Shown one piece after another: positions 1-7,175 of a stretch of DNA of 7,354 nt. The position numbers and the translations under genes are program-made. The notes beneath the pieces were generated by a model. The model had not been told where the DNA came from and made no database searches. It saw nothing but the letters and a program-made list of their open reading frames with translations. This stretch comes from Synergistaceae bacterium (GTDB taxonomy: Bacteria; Synergistota; Synergistia; Synergistales; Aminobacteriaceae): positions 1-7,354 of the forward strand of contig JAISSA010000228.1 in NCBI GenBank assembly GCA_031273365.1. The letters are read 5' to 3'. How positions within the stretch are numbered: position 1 is the stretch's first letter; the number at the start of each line of letters is the position of its first letter.

Positions 1-684
1 CACAGCGGCGGGCCCGAGGACGATCAGGCGTTCGTTCCGCTGCGGCTGGTGCAGGAGCTCTCGAATCGGCCGGGGCTGGTGCAGCGCGTGGACGTCAGCG
101 CCCTGACCACGCCGGAAAACGAGCTGGCCCGCCGGGCCGCGCAGAATCCGAACAGCCTTTCCCGTAAGGAATGGGATACGTGGTACTGCACGGCCTACAT
201 CAGCTCCATCGCGTATCAGATCGAGGAGGTCGTCACCGACTCCCGCGCCAAACCCGTCCTGCAGGTGGCGGACTCGGAGGGCGCTATTTTGCAGAAGACG
301 CAGCTTCTGATGCTGCTTTTAACCGTGTTGAGCCTGATCTGCGCGGCTCTCGCGATATCGAACCTCGTCACGGCGGGCGTGATGGAGCGCAGCGCGGAGA
401 TCGGCCTGCTGAAGGCCATCGGAGCCACGGGTTCGGCCGTCTCGCTCCTGATCCTCGCGGAGATCGCCCTGACGTCGATGCTGGGCGGGGTTGTCGGCTA
501 CTTTGTCGGGCTGGGCTTCGCGCAGATCATCGGGCAGACCGTCTTCGGCTCGGCCATCGCCACGAAGGCGCTGGTCATACCGATGGTCGCGATTCTTGTC
601 CTGATCGTGACCCTGCTGGGCAGCCTTCCCGCCATGCGGATGCTGCTCTCTCTGCGTCCGACCGAAGTTCTGCACGGCAGATAA
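1..684 (+). CDS. ABC transporter permease, FtsX/MacB type (5' truncated)
   Basis: The reading frame is open from the first base, so the gene starts before the window; 227 codons are visible. The GTG at 49 lies inside the protein and is not the real start. The first ~95 residues belong to an extracytoplasmic domain and include the stretches SALTTPENELARRAA and WYCTAYISSIAYQIEE. Three hydrophobic segments follow at about residues 102-121, 147-176 and 188-210. After the first comes the cytoplasmic motif EIGLLKAIGA (133-142), the usual coupling-helix region of the FtsX permease domain. The protein should be an inner-membrane subunit working with the next permease and the ATPase. From memory, the SALTTPEN and CTAY segments resemble the permease found with P19 and FTR1 in bacterial iron-uptake operons; I cannot verify this here. 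The TAA stop lies 8 bases before the next start, so the genes are probably cotranscribed. The family call is secure; the substrate is not. Confidence 0.9.
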   Translation, partial: HSGGPEDDQAFVPLRLVQELSNRPGLVQRVDVSALTTPENELARRAAQNPNSLSRKEWDTWYCTAYISSIAYQIEEVVTDSRAKPVLQVADSEGAILQKTQLLMLLLTVLSLICAALAISNLVTAGVMERSAEIGLLKAIGATGSAVSLLILAEIALTSMLGGVVGYFVGLGFAQIIGQTVFGSAIATKALVIPMVAILVLIVTLLGSLPAMRMLLSLRPTEVLHGR

Positions 685-692
685 GGCTTATC

Positions 693-1829
693 ATGAATAA
701 ACACGAGATGTACATAAAGATGCTGCTCAGCTCGCTCCTGCGTCGGCGATCGCGTATGATGGTGGCGCTTCTGGCCGTCGCCATCGGGGCCGCGGTGCTG
801 CTGGGGATGACGACAATCTCGTACGACATCCCGCGCCAGATGGGGCGGGAGTTCCGCTCCTACGGAGCGAACATGCTCTTCGTCGCGGCGGGGGGCGGGG
901 CGATGATGTCCCTCAACGACGTCGACCGGGCTGTCGCGCTCCTTCCGCAGGGAAACCTCGTAGGCGTGACGCCGTACCGCTACAGGCCGGTGCGCAGCAA
1001 CATGCAGCCCTACACGGCCGTCGGGACGCGGTTCGATCAGGTGAAAAAGACGAGTCCCTGGTGGAACGTCAGCGGCGCCTGGCCGGGGAGCGGGAACGAA
1101 ATTCTCATCGGCTCGGACGTGGCGGAGTTCACGCGCCTCGGTCCGGGGGGGACCATCTCGCTTTCCGGGCGCAACTCCGAGGGCGCGCGTTTCAGCCGGG
1201 AGATGACGGTCAGCGGCATCGTTCGGACGGGCGGGCTCGAGGACGGGTTTCTTTTCATGGACCTGTCCACGATGGAGGACCTGGCGGGGGACGCGGGGAC
1301 GGCCGAGGTCGCGGAGGTCAGCGTCGCGGCGAACGCGACCGACCTGAGCGCGCTGGTCGCCCTGATTCGGGATCGGGTCCCGACGATCGCGCCGCAACTG
1401 GTGAAGCGCGTCACGCAGTCGGAGGCGTCCGTCCTGTCGAGGCTGCAGGCGCTGGTGGCTCTGGTGACGCTGATCGTGCTGGTGCTGACGATGATCTGCG
1501 TCGCCACGACGATGATGACGGTCGTCATGGAGCGTCGAAAGGAAATCGGCCTGAAAAAGGCGCTGGGGGCCGAAAATCGGAGCATCGTCGCGGAATTTCT
1601 GGGCGAGGGGATATGCCTGGGTCTTTTGGGCGGACTGCTGGGGGTGGCGTTCGGCTGGTTTTTTGCCTGGACGATCAGCGTGAACGTCTTTGGACGCGCC
1701 ATCGCCTTCAACATTTTTCTGGTTCCGGCGACGCTTCTGGTCTCGGTTGTCGTTACGGGCGTGGCGTGCCTGATCCCCGTTCGGCGCGCGATCGACGTCG
1801 ACCCGGCCCTCGTTCTGCGCGGAGAATAG
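693..1829 (+). CDS. ABC transporter permease, FtsX/MacB type
   Basis: The complete gene encodes 378 residues. The chosen ATG (MNKHEMYIKM) follows AAGG at 683-686 with 6 bases between; the open frame extends further upstream, but that part overlaps the previous gene out of frame. The topology is that of MacB/FtsX permeases: an arginine-rich N-terminus, TM1 at about 23-39, a large extracytoplasmic domain at about 40-250 (including SPWWNVSGAW at 121-130, typical of the MacB periplasmic core domain), then TM2 253-276, TM3 304-327 and TM4 341-362. The motif EIGLKKALGA (284-293) sits after TM2 and matches EIGLLKAIGA in the upstream permease, so the two are paralogues that probably form a heterodimer. 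Members of this superfamily often move lipoproteins, drugs or peptides, or work mechanically, rather than import small solutes. The substrate is unknown; a role in an iron system is suggested only by gene order and remembered resemblance. Confidence 0.93.
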   Translation: MNKHEMYIKMLLSSLLRRRSRMMVALLAVAIGAAVLLGMTTISYDIPRQMGREFRSYGANMLFVAAGGGAMMSLNDVDRAVALLPQGNLVGVTPYRYRPVRSNMQPYTAVGTRFDQVKKTSPWWNVSGAWPGSGNEILIGSDVAEFTRLGPGGTISLSGRNSEGARFSREMTVSGIVRTGGLEDGFLFMDLSTMEDLAGDAGTAEVAEVSVAANATDLSALVALIRDRVPTIAPQLVKRVTQSEASVLSRLQALVALVTLIVLVLTMICVATTMMTVVMERRKEIGLKKALGAENRSIVAEFLGEGICLGLLGGLLGVAFGWFFAWTISVNVFGRAIAFNIFLVPATLLVSVVVTGVACLIPVRRAIDVDPALVLRGE

Positions 1830-1858
1830 GAGTAATCGACTTGGGGAAAGAGCAAAAT

Positions 1859-2563
1859 ATGAACACGACGACATCGGTTCCGGCGAACATATTGGAACTC
1901 AGGGATGTTTCGATGATCTACGGGCAGGTAAAAGCGCTTCAGAGCATCTGTCTGACGGTGAAGAAGGGCGAGTGGCTGGCGATCATGGGGCCGTCCGGGT
2001 CGGGCAAGACGACGATGATGAACATCATCGGGTGTATGGACAGGCCATCGAGCGGGGCGGTGATCCTCGACGGACAGGACGTTTCCGGCATGTCGCTCCA
2101 TGCCCTGACCCGGATACGGCGCGAGGGGATCGGCCTGATCTTCCAGCAGTTTCACCTCATCTCCTACCTGACGGCGCTCGAGAACGTCATGGTGGCGCAA
2201 TATTACCACAGCATGATCGACGAGAACGAGGCCATGCAGGCCCTGGAGCGCGTCGGCCTGAAGGACCGCGCGAAGCACCTTCCGCGCCAGCTTTCCGGCG
2301 GAGAGCAGCAGCGCGTTTGTATAGCGCGCGCTCTGATCAACTACCCGAAGCTGATTCTGGCCGACGAGCCGACGGGCAATCTGGACGAGGCGAACGAGCA
2401 GATCGTCCTCGACCTTCTGCGTCGCCTTCACGCCGAGGGCAGCACGATTATCGTGGTTACACACTCCCCCGAGGTGGCGGAGTACGCTGAAAAAACGATC
2501 GTTCTGGAGCACGGGAGAATAGTCAGGACGACGGAAAACCTCAAGGAAAGCGGTGATAAATAA
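1859..2563 (+). CDS. ABC transporter ATP-binding protein (MacB/LolD type)
   Basis: This is a 234-residue nucleotide-binding subunit with every motif intact: Walker A GPSGSGKTT (44-52), Q-loop Q96 in FQQFHL, signature LSGGEQQR (145-152), Walker B LILADEP (165-171) with catalytic E170, D-loop NLDE (174-177) and switch H202. The DEPTGNLD stretch is typical of the LolD/MacB/FtsE group, which pairs with FtsX-type permeases, matching the two upstream genes. It should hydrolyse ATP on the cytoplasmic face to drive the permease pair. The start is slightly uncertain. The ATG at 1859 has only a loose purine-rich stretch upstream (1843-1850), whereas an in-frame TTG at 1841 lies 8 bases after AGGAG (1828-1832) and would add six residues. 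The AGGAG overlaps the stop codon of the preceding permease, consistent with translational coupling. It appears to be the last gene of the operon. Confidence 0.95.
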   Translation: MNTTTSVPANILELRDVSMIYGQVKALQSICLTVKKGEWLAIMGPSGSGKTTMMNIIGCMDRPSSGAVILDGQDVSGMSLHALTRIRREGIGLIFQQFHLISYLTALENVMVAQYYHSMIDENEAMQALERVGLKDRAKHLPRQLSGGEQQRVCIARALINYPKLILADEPTGNLDEANEQIVLDLLRRLHAEGSTIIVVTHSPEVAEYAEKTIVLEHGRIVRTTENLKESGDK

Positions 2564-2584
2564 GGAAATTTACCGGATCAGGAG

Positions 2585-2630
2585 ACAGGGCGGGGAATCC
2601 CCTGCGTTTTTTGCAGGGGCGGGGCCCTGT
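2585..2630 (+). terminator. Probable transcription terminator after the ABC operon
   Basis: This two-part GC-rich stem begins 21 bases after the ATPase stop. The outer arms ACAGGGC (2585-2591) and GCCCTGT (2624-2630) pair perfectly, as do the inner arms CCCCTGC (2599-2605) and GCAGGGG (2613-2619) around a GTTTTTT loop. The following T-rich DNA is broken up (TTTT at 2633-2636 and again at 2645-2648), so this is not a textbook intrinsic terminator and may only attenuate or protect the 3' end. Its position between the operon and the separately ribosome-bound porin gene supports a terminator role. Confidence 0.55.
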
Positions 2631-2673
2631 GGTTTTGTGCGCTCTTTTATCGTGTTTTAGTTGTCAGATATCT

Positions 2674-2692
2674 GGAGGAGGGTTTTGTCTTG
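2674..2692 (+). promoter_or_regulatory. Strong ribosome binding site fixing a TTG start
   Basis: GGAGGAGG (2674-2681) is followed by 8 bases and then TTG (2690-2692). This near-perfect Shine-Dalgarno sequence at ideal spacing, together with a typical signal peptide starting exactly here (MKKLLAAG), makes the TTG start convincing. It suggests high translation, as expected for a major envelope protein. Confidence 0.85.
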
Positions 2693-4219
2693 AAAAAGCT
2701 TTTGGCAGCGGGGATCTGTGCAATATGTGCGGTGTGTCTGGCGGGATCGACGGGTTATGCCGCGACGAATCCCTTTATGGACGTGCCTCTGAACCACTGG
2801 TCGTATGACGCGATCGGCGCTCTGGCGGCGCGGGGCGTCCTGTCCGGCTACCCGGACGGAACGTACAAGGGCAGGCAGCCGACGACCCGTTACGAGATGG
2901 CCTCCGCCGTGGCGTGCGCTCTTGCGGTCGTCGACATGACGAAGGCCGACAAGCGGGACGTGGAGATGCTCAAAAAGCTCGTCGTGGACTTCGCGGACGA
3001 GCTGGAAGCGCTGGGCGTGAGGGTGGATCAGCTGGACAAACGCCTTGGCGCTTTTGAGGGACGTCTCGGCGGATGGAAGCTGAGCGGCGAGCTGCGCATG
3101 GACATCGAGGACTGGGACAACAGCGATGACGGCGCCAGCGGCGCCACCAACCTCAGCATGGGTCGTCTCGAGATCCAGCGATGGTTCGGTGAGGACGAGG
3201 GCATTTTCTTTTACGCCCGTCTGGAACTCGACGGCGTCGTCACATACGACAAGTTCTACGCGGACATCCCGTTCTTTTGGGATTCGACCCTGACCGTCGG
3301 GCGCTTCGACCGCGACTTCGAGGGCGACTATCGCTTCCAGATCGGCGGGGCCACGGACATCGCGAACGAGGCCTGGCTGACCGACCGCACGGTGGACGGC
3401 ATCGGCATCGAAAAGTCCTTTGCTCTGGGGACCTTCAACGCCTACGTGGCGCACCCCGGCGACCTGCCGGGCGTGGAGCCGGATACGGAGGCCAGCGTGT
3501 GGGAAGCGGCCGCCATGGCGCAGCTCCAGTTCACGGAGCGGTTCGCCTTCGACGTGGGCGCGCAGGTGTTTTTCGGCGACGACTCCTCCGTGGTGGACTT
3601 CGAGGATTACGGGCTGAAGGTGGACAATCTGTGGACGCTTTTTGCGGGGCTTCGTTTCGACTTCAACCCGAACATCGCGCTCAGGGGGCTTTACTATTAT
3701 CAGGACAGCAGCATCGAGGAAAATTCTTCCGGCGCCTGGCGGGACGTGGACACGGACAGCGTCGGAGCCTGGAAGGTCATCATCGACGTCAAACAGGACC
3801 TGCTGAAGTTCACGAGCCTCTGGCTGGAGTACGATCAGCTGGAGGCGGGTTTCTACCTGCCCTACGGCAACGTCGCCCTGACGCTTCCGGACGAGGACTG
3901 GGGAAATGTCAACGCCGGCTCGGGCGTCGTCGGGAACGACACGACGATCTGGCGCGTGGGCGCGGCGCAGCAGTGGAACGACAAATGGAGCACCTGGCTT
4001 TACGCGGCGGGCCACACCCTTGACGACGGCGGTTTGAACGCCGCGGGAGCCGCGCGGGACGCGAAGCTGTTCCAGTGGGGCGTTGGCGCGGAGTATCAGT
4101 ACAACGAGAGCGTCGCCTTCGCCCTCGGCTACATCGACGTCAACTGGAACGGCGACGCGGAGCTCGCCGGGTACGTGGACGACCACCGCATCCAGTTCAG
4201 GACGAGAGTTTCGTTCTAA
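2690..4219 (+). CDS. SLH-domain outer-membrane porin-like protein
   Basis: The 509-residue protein starts at TTG behind a very strong ribosome binding site. Residues 1-24 form a signal peptide (KK, hydrophobic core, likely cut after GYA). One S-layer homology domain follows at about 29-75, with FMDVPLNHWSYDAIGALAARG, the GYPDGTY turn and a TRYEMA motif. A charged, heptad-like segment at about 88-126 is probably a coiled coil. The rest (129-509) alternates aromatic and polar residues in short strands rich in W, Y, D and G, as in beta-barrels, and the protein ends in RTRVSF; a C-terminal phenylalanine is the usual signal for barrel insertion by the BAM complex. The likely role is a porin that also tethers the outer membrane to the peptidoglycan through the SLH domain, as known for similar proteins in Veillonella, Thermus and Synergistota. 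It appears to be transcribed on its own. The architecture is clear; the solute specificity cannot be told. Confidence 0.9.
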   Translation: MKKLLAAGICAICAVCLAGSTGYAATNPFMDVPLNHWSYDAIGALAARGVLSGYPDGTYKGRQPTTRYEMASAVACALAVVDMTKADKRDVEMLKKLVVDFADELEALGVRVDQLDKRLGAFEGRLGGWKLSGELRMDIEDWDNSDDGASGATNLSMGRLEIQRWFGEDEGIFFYARLELDGVVTYDKFYADIPFFWDSTLTVGRFDRDFEGDYRFQIGGATDIANEAWLTDRTVDGIGIEKSFALGTFNAYVAHPGDLPGVEPDTEASVWEAAAMAQLQFTERFAFDVGAQVFFGDDSSVVDFEDYGLKVDNLWTLFAGLRFDFNPNIALRGLYYYQDSSIEENSSGAWRDVDTDSVGAWKVIIDVKQDLLKFTSLWLEYDQLEAGFYLPYGNVALTLPDEDWGNVNAGSGVVGNDTTIWRVGAAQQWNDKWSTWLYAAGHTLDDGGLNAAGAARDAKLFQWGVGAEYQYNESVAFALGYIDVNWNGDAELAGYVDDHRIQFRTRVSF

Positions 4220-4245
4220 TCGTTATTGACGCCAGCTCAAGCTGA

Positions 4246-4285
4246 TTGACATACTCCCCCTGCTCCAGCAGGGGGAGTATGTCAA
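4246..4285. repeat. 19-bp perfect inverted repeat between convergent genes
   Basis: TTGACATACTCCCCCTGCT (4246-4264) is the exact reverse complement of 4267-4285, with only CC between. The transcript of either strand would form a very stable hairpin. It starts 26 bases after the porin stop and lies 36 bases after the regulator stop, so it may end both transcripts. However, the + strand continues with A-runs and the - strand with ATCAGC, so neither side gives the U-tract of an intrinsic terminator. The outer sequence GGGGAG-ATGTCAA resembles, from memory, the hairpin ends of IS200/IS605-type elements, so a remnant mobile-element end or REP-like unit is the main alternative. Confidence 0.85.
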
Positions 4286-4297
4286 AAATGTCAAAAA
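4280..4297. repeat. Two tandem copies of TGTCAAAAA
   Basis: The 9-base unit TGTCAAAAA occurs at 4280-4288 and again directly at 4289-4297. The first copy overlaps the right edge of the 19-bp inverted repeat. Read on the minus strand it gives TTTTTGACA twice, placed before the stem rather than after it. It may be simple slippage of the palindrome's edge. I see no function. Confidence 0.7.
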
Positions 4298-4321
4298 AGC
4301 CGGGTATCAGGAGCTGAACGG

Positions 4322-6883
4322 TCACCTTTTTATCAGGTTTCTGTCGAGCGAGATGCGGATGACATCCGCGACGTTGTCCGCCCCCAGTTTCGTGTACAGT
4401 GAGCTCAGCACCATCTTGACGGTGTTGATCGACAGGTCGTGAGCGGCGGCGATTTCCGGCCGTGAAAGCCCGTGGTACAGATCGTGCAGGACATCCGCCT
4501 CCCTGGGCGACAGCGCCGTATCATACTCTTCTTCGAGGTTATTCGCCCTTTTATATTCCGAGATAACGAAAGCCAATCGCTTCGCGTACGTCGCTGCCTT
4601 CCGGTTGATCAGCTCGAGCCATTGACGGGGGACAGCGCAGTTCCCGTCCCGCATCGCCGCGGCGGTGAGCGTGCGCATATCCTTGCCCCATTCGATAAAC
4701 GGCATCGTCAGGTCATTCGACAGCGCGAGGTCATACGCTTCCCGCAAAGCGAGCAACGACGCGCCCCGATTTTTGATCTGGTACTCGCAGAGGGCCTCCA
4801 GCACCTTCATCTCCAGTTTTCCGAACAACACCTCCGGCGTCTGCCCGCTCGCAAGAAAGGACAAAAGCTCCTCATATTTTTTATTGACGTAATAGAACTT
4901 CGCCCTGACGCAGTTCCCGAAATTCGCCTTGAAGATGGCGAGAGAACCCTGTTCGAAATTGCCCTTCAGCCAGTTCGAGACAAGCTGTGGCTGGCCGAGA
5001 GTCAAATAGAGCCAGCTCGATACGATGTCACGGGTGATGAAGCGGGCGCCGTATTCGTTCATTTTCAGCTGCGCTTCCAGGTCTTTCAGCAACCCCTGGA
5101 TTCTCTCGAAATCGCCCTGGGCGACTCCAATGCGCAGGAGGTAAAACAGCGCCCGATTTCTCACCTCATATTGATTCCGTGCCTCCGCTTTGAAAAGCGC
5201 CTGCCTGATAAACCTTTCGGCCATTTTCAGGTTGCCCCTGTGAAACTGAAATTCGCCTCCCGCCAAATCGTCCAGTCCGTACATACAGCCGTTTAAAACA
5301 TTCACCATATGCGGAATCGCGCGCGTCAGCGTTTCTATATACTCCTCCATCGCGCCGCTTCTCGCCGTGCCGACTTTGGAGGCCCAGGCATCCAGGCTGA
5401 TGTTCGTCACGGGGCCGGATTCGCTGTACGGGCTGAGCTGATAATAATGATCCGCCTTCTCCAGCAGAGCGTCGAAGCTGCAGCGGTCGGTCCGGGGGAG
5501 CGTGAAATAGTCTATAAAGCCCAACGCCAGATACGCGCCGCACAGGACCCGGTTGTTGAAATCCGAGCCCGGCAGAGCCGAGTATTTCCGGATTAGGTCG
5601 TTGTTTTCCGCGACGGCCTCCGCATAGCGGCCCAGGCTCACGAGCAGGCGGGAACGCTGGAGGGGGTAAAAAGCAAATTGCTCCAGTTGCTCGACGGGGC
5701 CGTTGTCATAGATGTCGAGGATAAATTTTGCCTGGTTCATCGGAATCTGCAGAGGAAAGTAGTATATGATTTTCATTATTGAACTGTATTTTCCAGCTTT
5801 GTTATAGTAAGAGATGGCATCCATCTTATAGTCGTTTTTATTGCACCAGCGCGCCGCCTTCAGGTACGTGTCGCGCTTTTCCTCCTCCGTCAGGACGTTC
5901 TGCCTCTGCCTCAGATAATCGAGAAACAGATGATGGATCAGGTACGCGTTCAAATAACTGTCATAGCGGATAAAAGAACTGATTTTTTTCATCTCGTCGA
6001 CGAGAGTCTCGTCCTCGGCCAGAATGGAGACCAGATCCGTCGCGAGGCGGTCAATCAGCGACAGGCGGATCAAAAAGCGCCGCAGCCTCTCTGAAATCAC
6101 AAGAAATATCTCATTCTCGATCATTCTGAAGATATTCAGCTTCATCGCAACAGCCGCTTCCCTGCTGTGGGGCCGGGGCGGCGCTTTTTTCAGGGACAGG
6201 CCGATCAGGTGCAGGGAAAACGCCCACCCGGCCGTATCGTTGTAAATACTGGAGATATCCTGTGAAGACAGGGGAATGCCGAGCAACTGAAAGTATTGCG
6301 CTGTCTCTTCCTCTGTGAAGCGGAGATCGTCTTCGCTGACGCTGAAAACAAGGCCTCCGGAGAGGAGACGGATTGTGCTGATGTCCGGATCCACCCGTGA
6401 AATCAGAATCGTCGTTATGTTCCGGAACGGCAACCGGACGGATCGCCTGATGAACTGGAGCACCGACCTGTCCTCTATCAGGTGGAAATCGTCGAACACT
6501 ATCACGTTCTTTTCGTCCGGCACGATCTTATTGTCCAGAAAGGAGAGATATTCCGTGAACTGGTCGTCCGCCTCCGGGAAGCCGATCTCCCGCAGCCAAT
6601 CCGCGAAACGCCTGTCACGCAGCGCGACCGTACATACAAAGTTTTCCCAGAATCGTGTACCCAGGTTGTCGCGTTCAGAAAGCTGTATCCACGTCGTCAC
6701 TGCGCCATATTGCCGGAGAAATGAATAGACCGCCTGCGTCTTCCCAAAGCCCGCACCGGCAGAAACCGTGACAAGCGAGCACTGCACAGCGTCCCTGAAC
6801 AGTCTGTTAATACGCGGCCGTTCCAGATAAGTTTGATGTTCGGGAGAAATCATCGATCCGCTGTGCAATATACGGCTTCTCAT
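4322..6883 (-). CDS. Large ATP-binding LuxR-family regulator (MalT-like)
   Basis: The 853-residue protein has the layout of MalT/LAL regulators (MalT is about 900 residues). A STAND-type ATPase domain comes first: Walker A GAGFGKT (43-49), Walker B VIVFDDFH (127-134), an ISR motif (161-163) and the conserved DLRFTEEE run (186-193). A long helical middle region (about 340-780) with repeated A/L/Y-rich helices looks like the TPR-like sensor region that binds the inducer. A LuxR-type helix-turn-helix closes the protein (about 791-853; LSPREADVL, then IAAAHDLSINTVK). Such proteins bind ATP and a ligand, oligomerise and activate transcription. The ligand and target genes here are unknown. The ATG at 6883 is chosen; the upstream AAAGAAG is a weak ribosome site, and an in-frame ATG at 6853 would remove ten residues. 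The gene converges on the porin gene. Its coding DNA looks less GC-rich than the transporter operon, which may indicate separate acquisition. Confidence 0.93.
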   Translation of the reverse strand: MRSRILHSGSMISPEHQTYLERPRINRLFRDAVQCSLVTVSAGAGFGKTQAVYSFLRQYGAVTTWIQLSERDNLGTRFWENFVCTVALRDRRFADWLREIGFPEADDQFTEYLSFLDNKIVPDEKNVIVFDDFHLIEDRSVLQFIRRSVRLPFRNITTILISRVDPDISTIRLLSGGLVFSVSEDDLRFTEEETAQYFQLLGIPLSSQDISSIYNDTAGWAFSLHLIGLSLKKAPPRPHSREAAVAMKLNIFRMIENEIFLVISERLRRFLIRLSLIDRLATDLVSILAEDETLVDEMKKISSFIRYDSYLNAYLIHHLFLDYLRQRQNVLTEEEKRDTYLKAARWCNKNDYKMDAISYYNKAGKYSSIMKIIYYFPLQIPMNQAKFILDIYDNGPVEQLEQFAFYPLQRSRLLVSLGRYAEAVAENNDLIRKYSALPGSDFNNRVLCGAYLALGFIDYFTLPRTDRCSFDALLEKADHYYQLSPYSESGPVTNISLDAWASKVGTARSGAMEEYIETLTRAIPHMVNVLNGCMYGLDDLAGGEFQFHRGNLKMAERFIRQALFKAEARNQYEVRNRALFYLLRIGVAQGDFERIQGLLKDLEAQLKMNEYGARFITRDIVSSWLYLTLGQPQLVSNWLKGNFEQGSLAIFKANFGNCVRAKFYYVNKKYEELLSFLASGQTPEVLFGKLEMKVLEALCEYQIKNRGASLLALREAYDLALSNDLTMPFIEWGKDMRTLTAAAMRDGNCAVPRQWLELINRKAATYAKRLAFVISEYKRANNLEEEYDTALSPREADVLHDLYHGLSRPEIAAAHDLSINTVKMVLSSLYTKLGADNVADVIRISLDRNLIKR

Positions 6884-7043
6884 TTAGCAGCTACACTTCT
6901 TTAATTCGTACTGTATACCACCCTGTACCTGTAAAAAATCTTAAGAGGGAGAATGAGTCAACATATTTTATGAACATTCCCCCAAATTTTGTATGAAGTA
7001 TACACCAGTCAGGATTAAAAACAATACGCGTCCGGATGTACCC

Positions 7044-7086
7044 TGCGATTTTTTCCCCCCGTATACGGGCGTATTTTGCGATTTTT
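7044..7086. repeat. Direct repeat TGCGATTTTT at 33-base spacing flanking a palindrome
   Basis: TGCGATTTTT occurs at 7044-7053 and 7077-7086, start to start 33 bases, close to three helical turns. Between the copies lies the perfect 12-base palindrome CCCGTATACGGG (7058-7069). On the minus strand the two copies form an imperfect 33-base tandem unit starting AAAAATCGCA, with only scattered matches after the first ten bases. The arrangement is compatible with regulator binding sites upstream of the LuxR gene or with a decayed repeat; nothing in the sequence decides between them. Confidence 0.55.
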
Positions 7087-7175
7087 GGTAAGGAAGACTG
7101 GTAATTTTCAGATGTCATATTTTAAAAAAATAATACAATAAAAGAATACTATGAATACGCGTAACATTTCTCTCC

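Noticed and set aside
498..2512. Long minus-strand open frames (498-1874 and 1037-2512) under the permease and ATPase genes
   Set aside because: Arginine-, histidine- and proline-rich shadow translations opposite genes with intact motifs.
2657..4186. A 509-codon open frame antisense to the SLH porin gene
   Set aside because: It mirrors the porin gene almost exactly, has an R/V/H-rich composition, no ribosome site and no recognisable domain; it is a by-product of high-GC codon use.
4233..4244. Small palindrome CAGCT-CA-AGCTG beside the large inverted repeat
   Set aside because: Five-base arms are expected by chance at this scale, and no U-tract follows on either strand.
4472..5296. A 274-codon plus-strand open frame inside the LuxR gene
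   Set aside because: It is antisense to a continuous 853-residue protein with intact N- and C-terminal domains; its composition is random-looking.
6956..6961. Minus-strand TTGACT as a -35 box for the LuxR gene
   Set aside because: No acceptable -10 lies 16-18 bases downstream; only T-runs are present there.
6891..7118. A 75-codon minus-strand open frame upstream of the LuxR gene
   Set aside because: No Shine-Dalgarno sequence, AT-rich DNA and no recognisable protein; it probably lies within the regulator's promoter region. The apparent protein repeat (KIA..R.R) only reflects the DNA repeat at 7044-7086.
7134..7139. TACAAT as a -10 box for the nuclease gene
   Set aside because: It matches five of six consensus bases, but in a very AT-rich stretch, with no -35 at the right distance.
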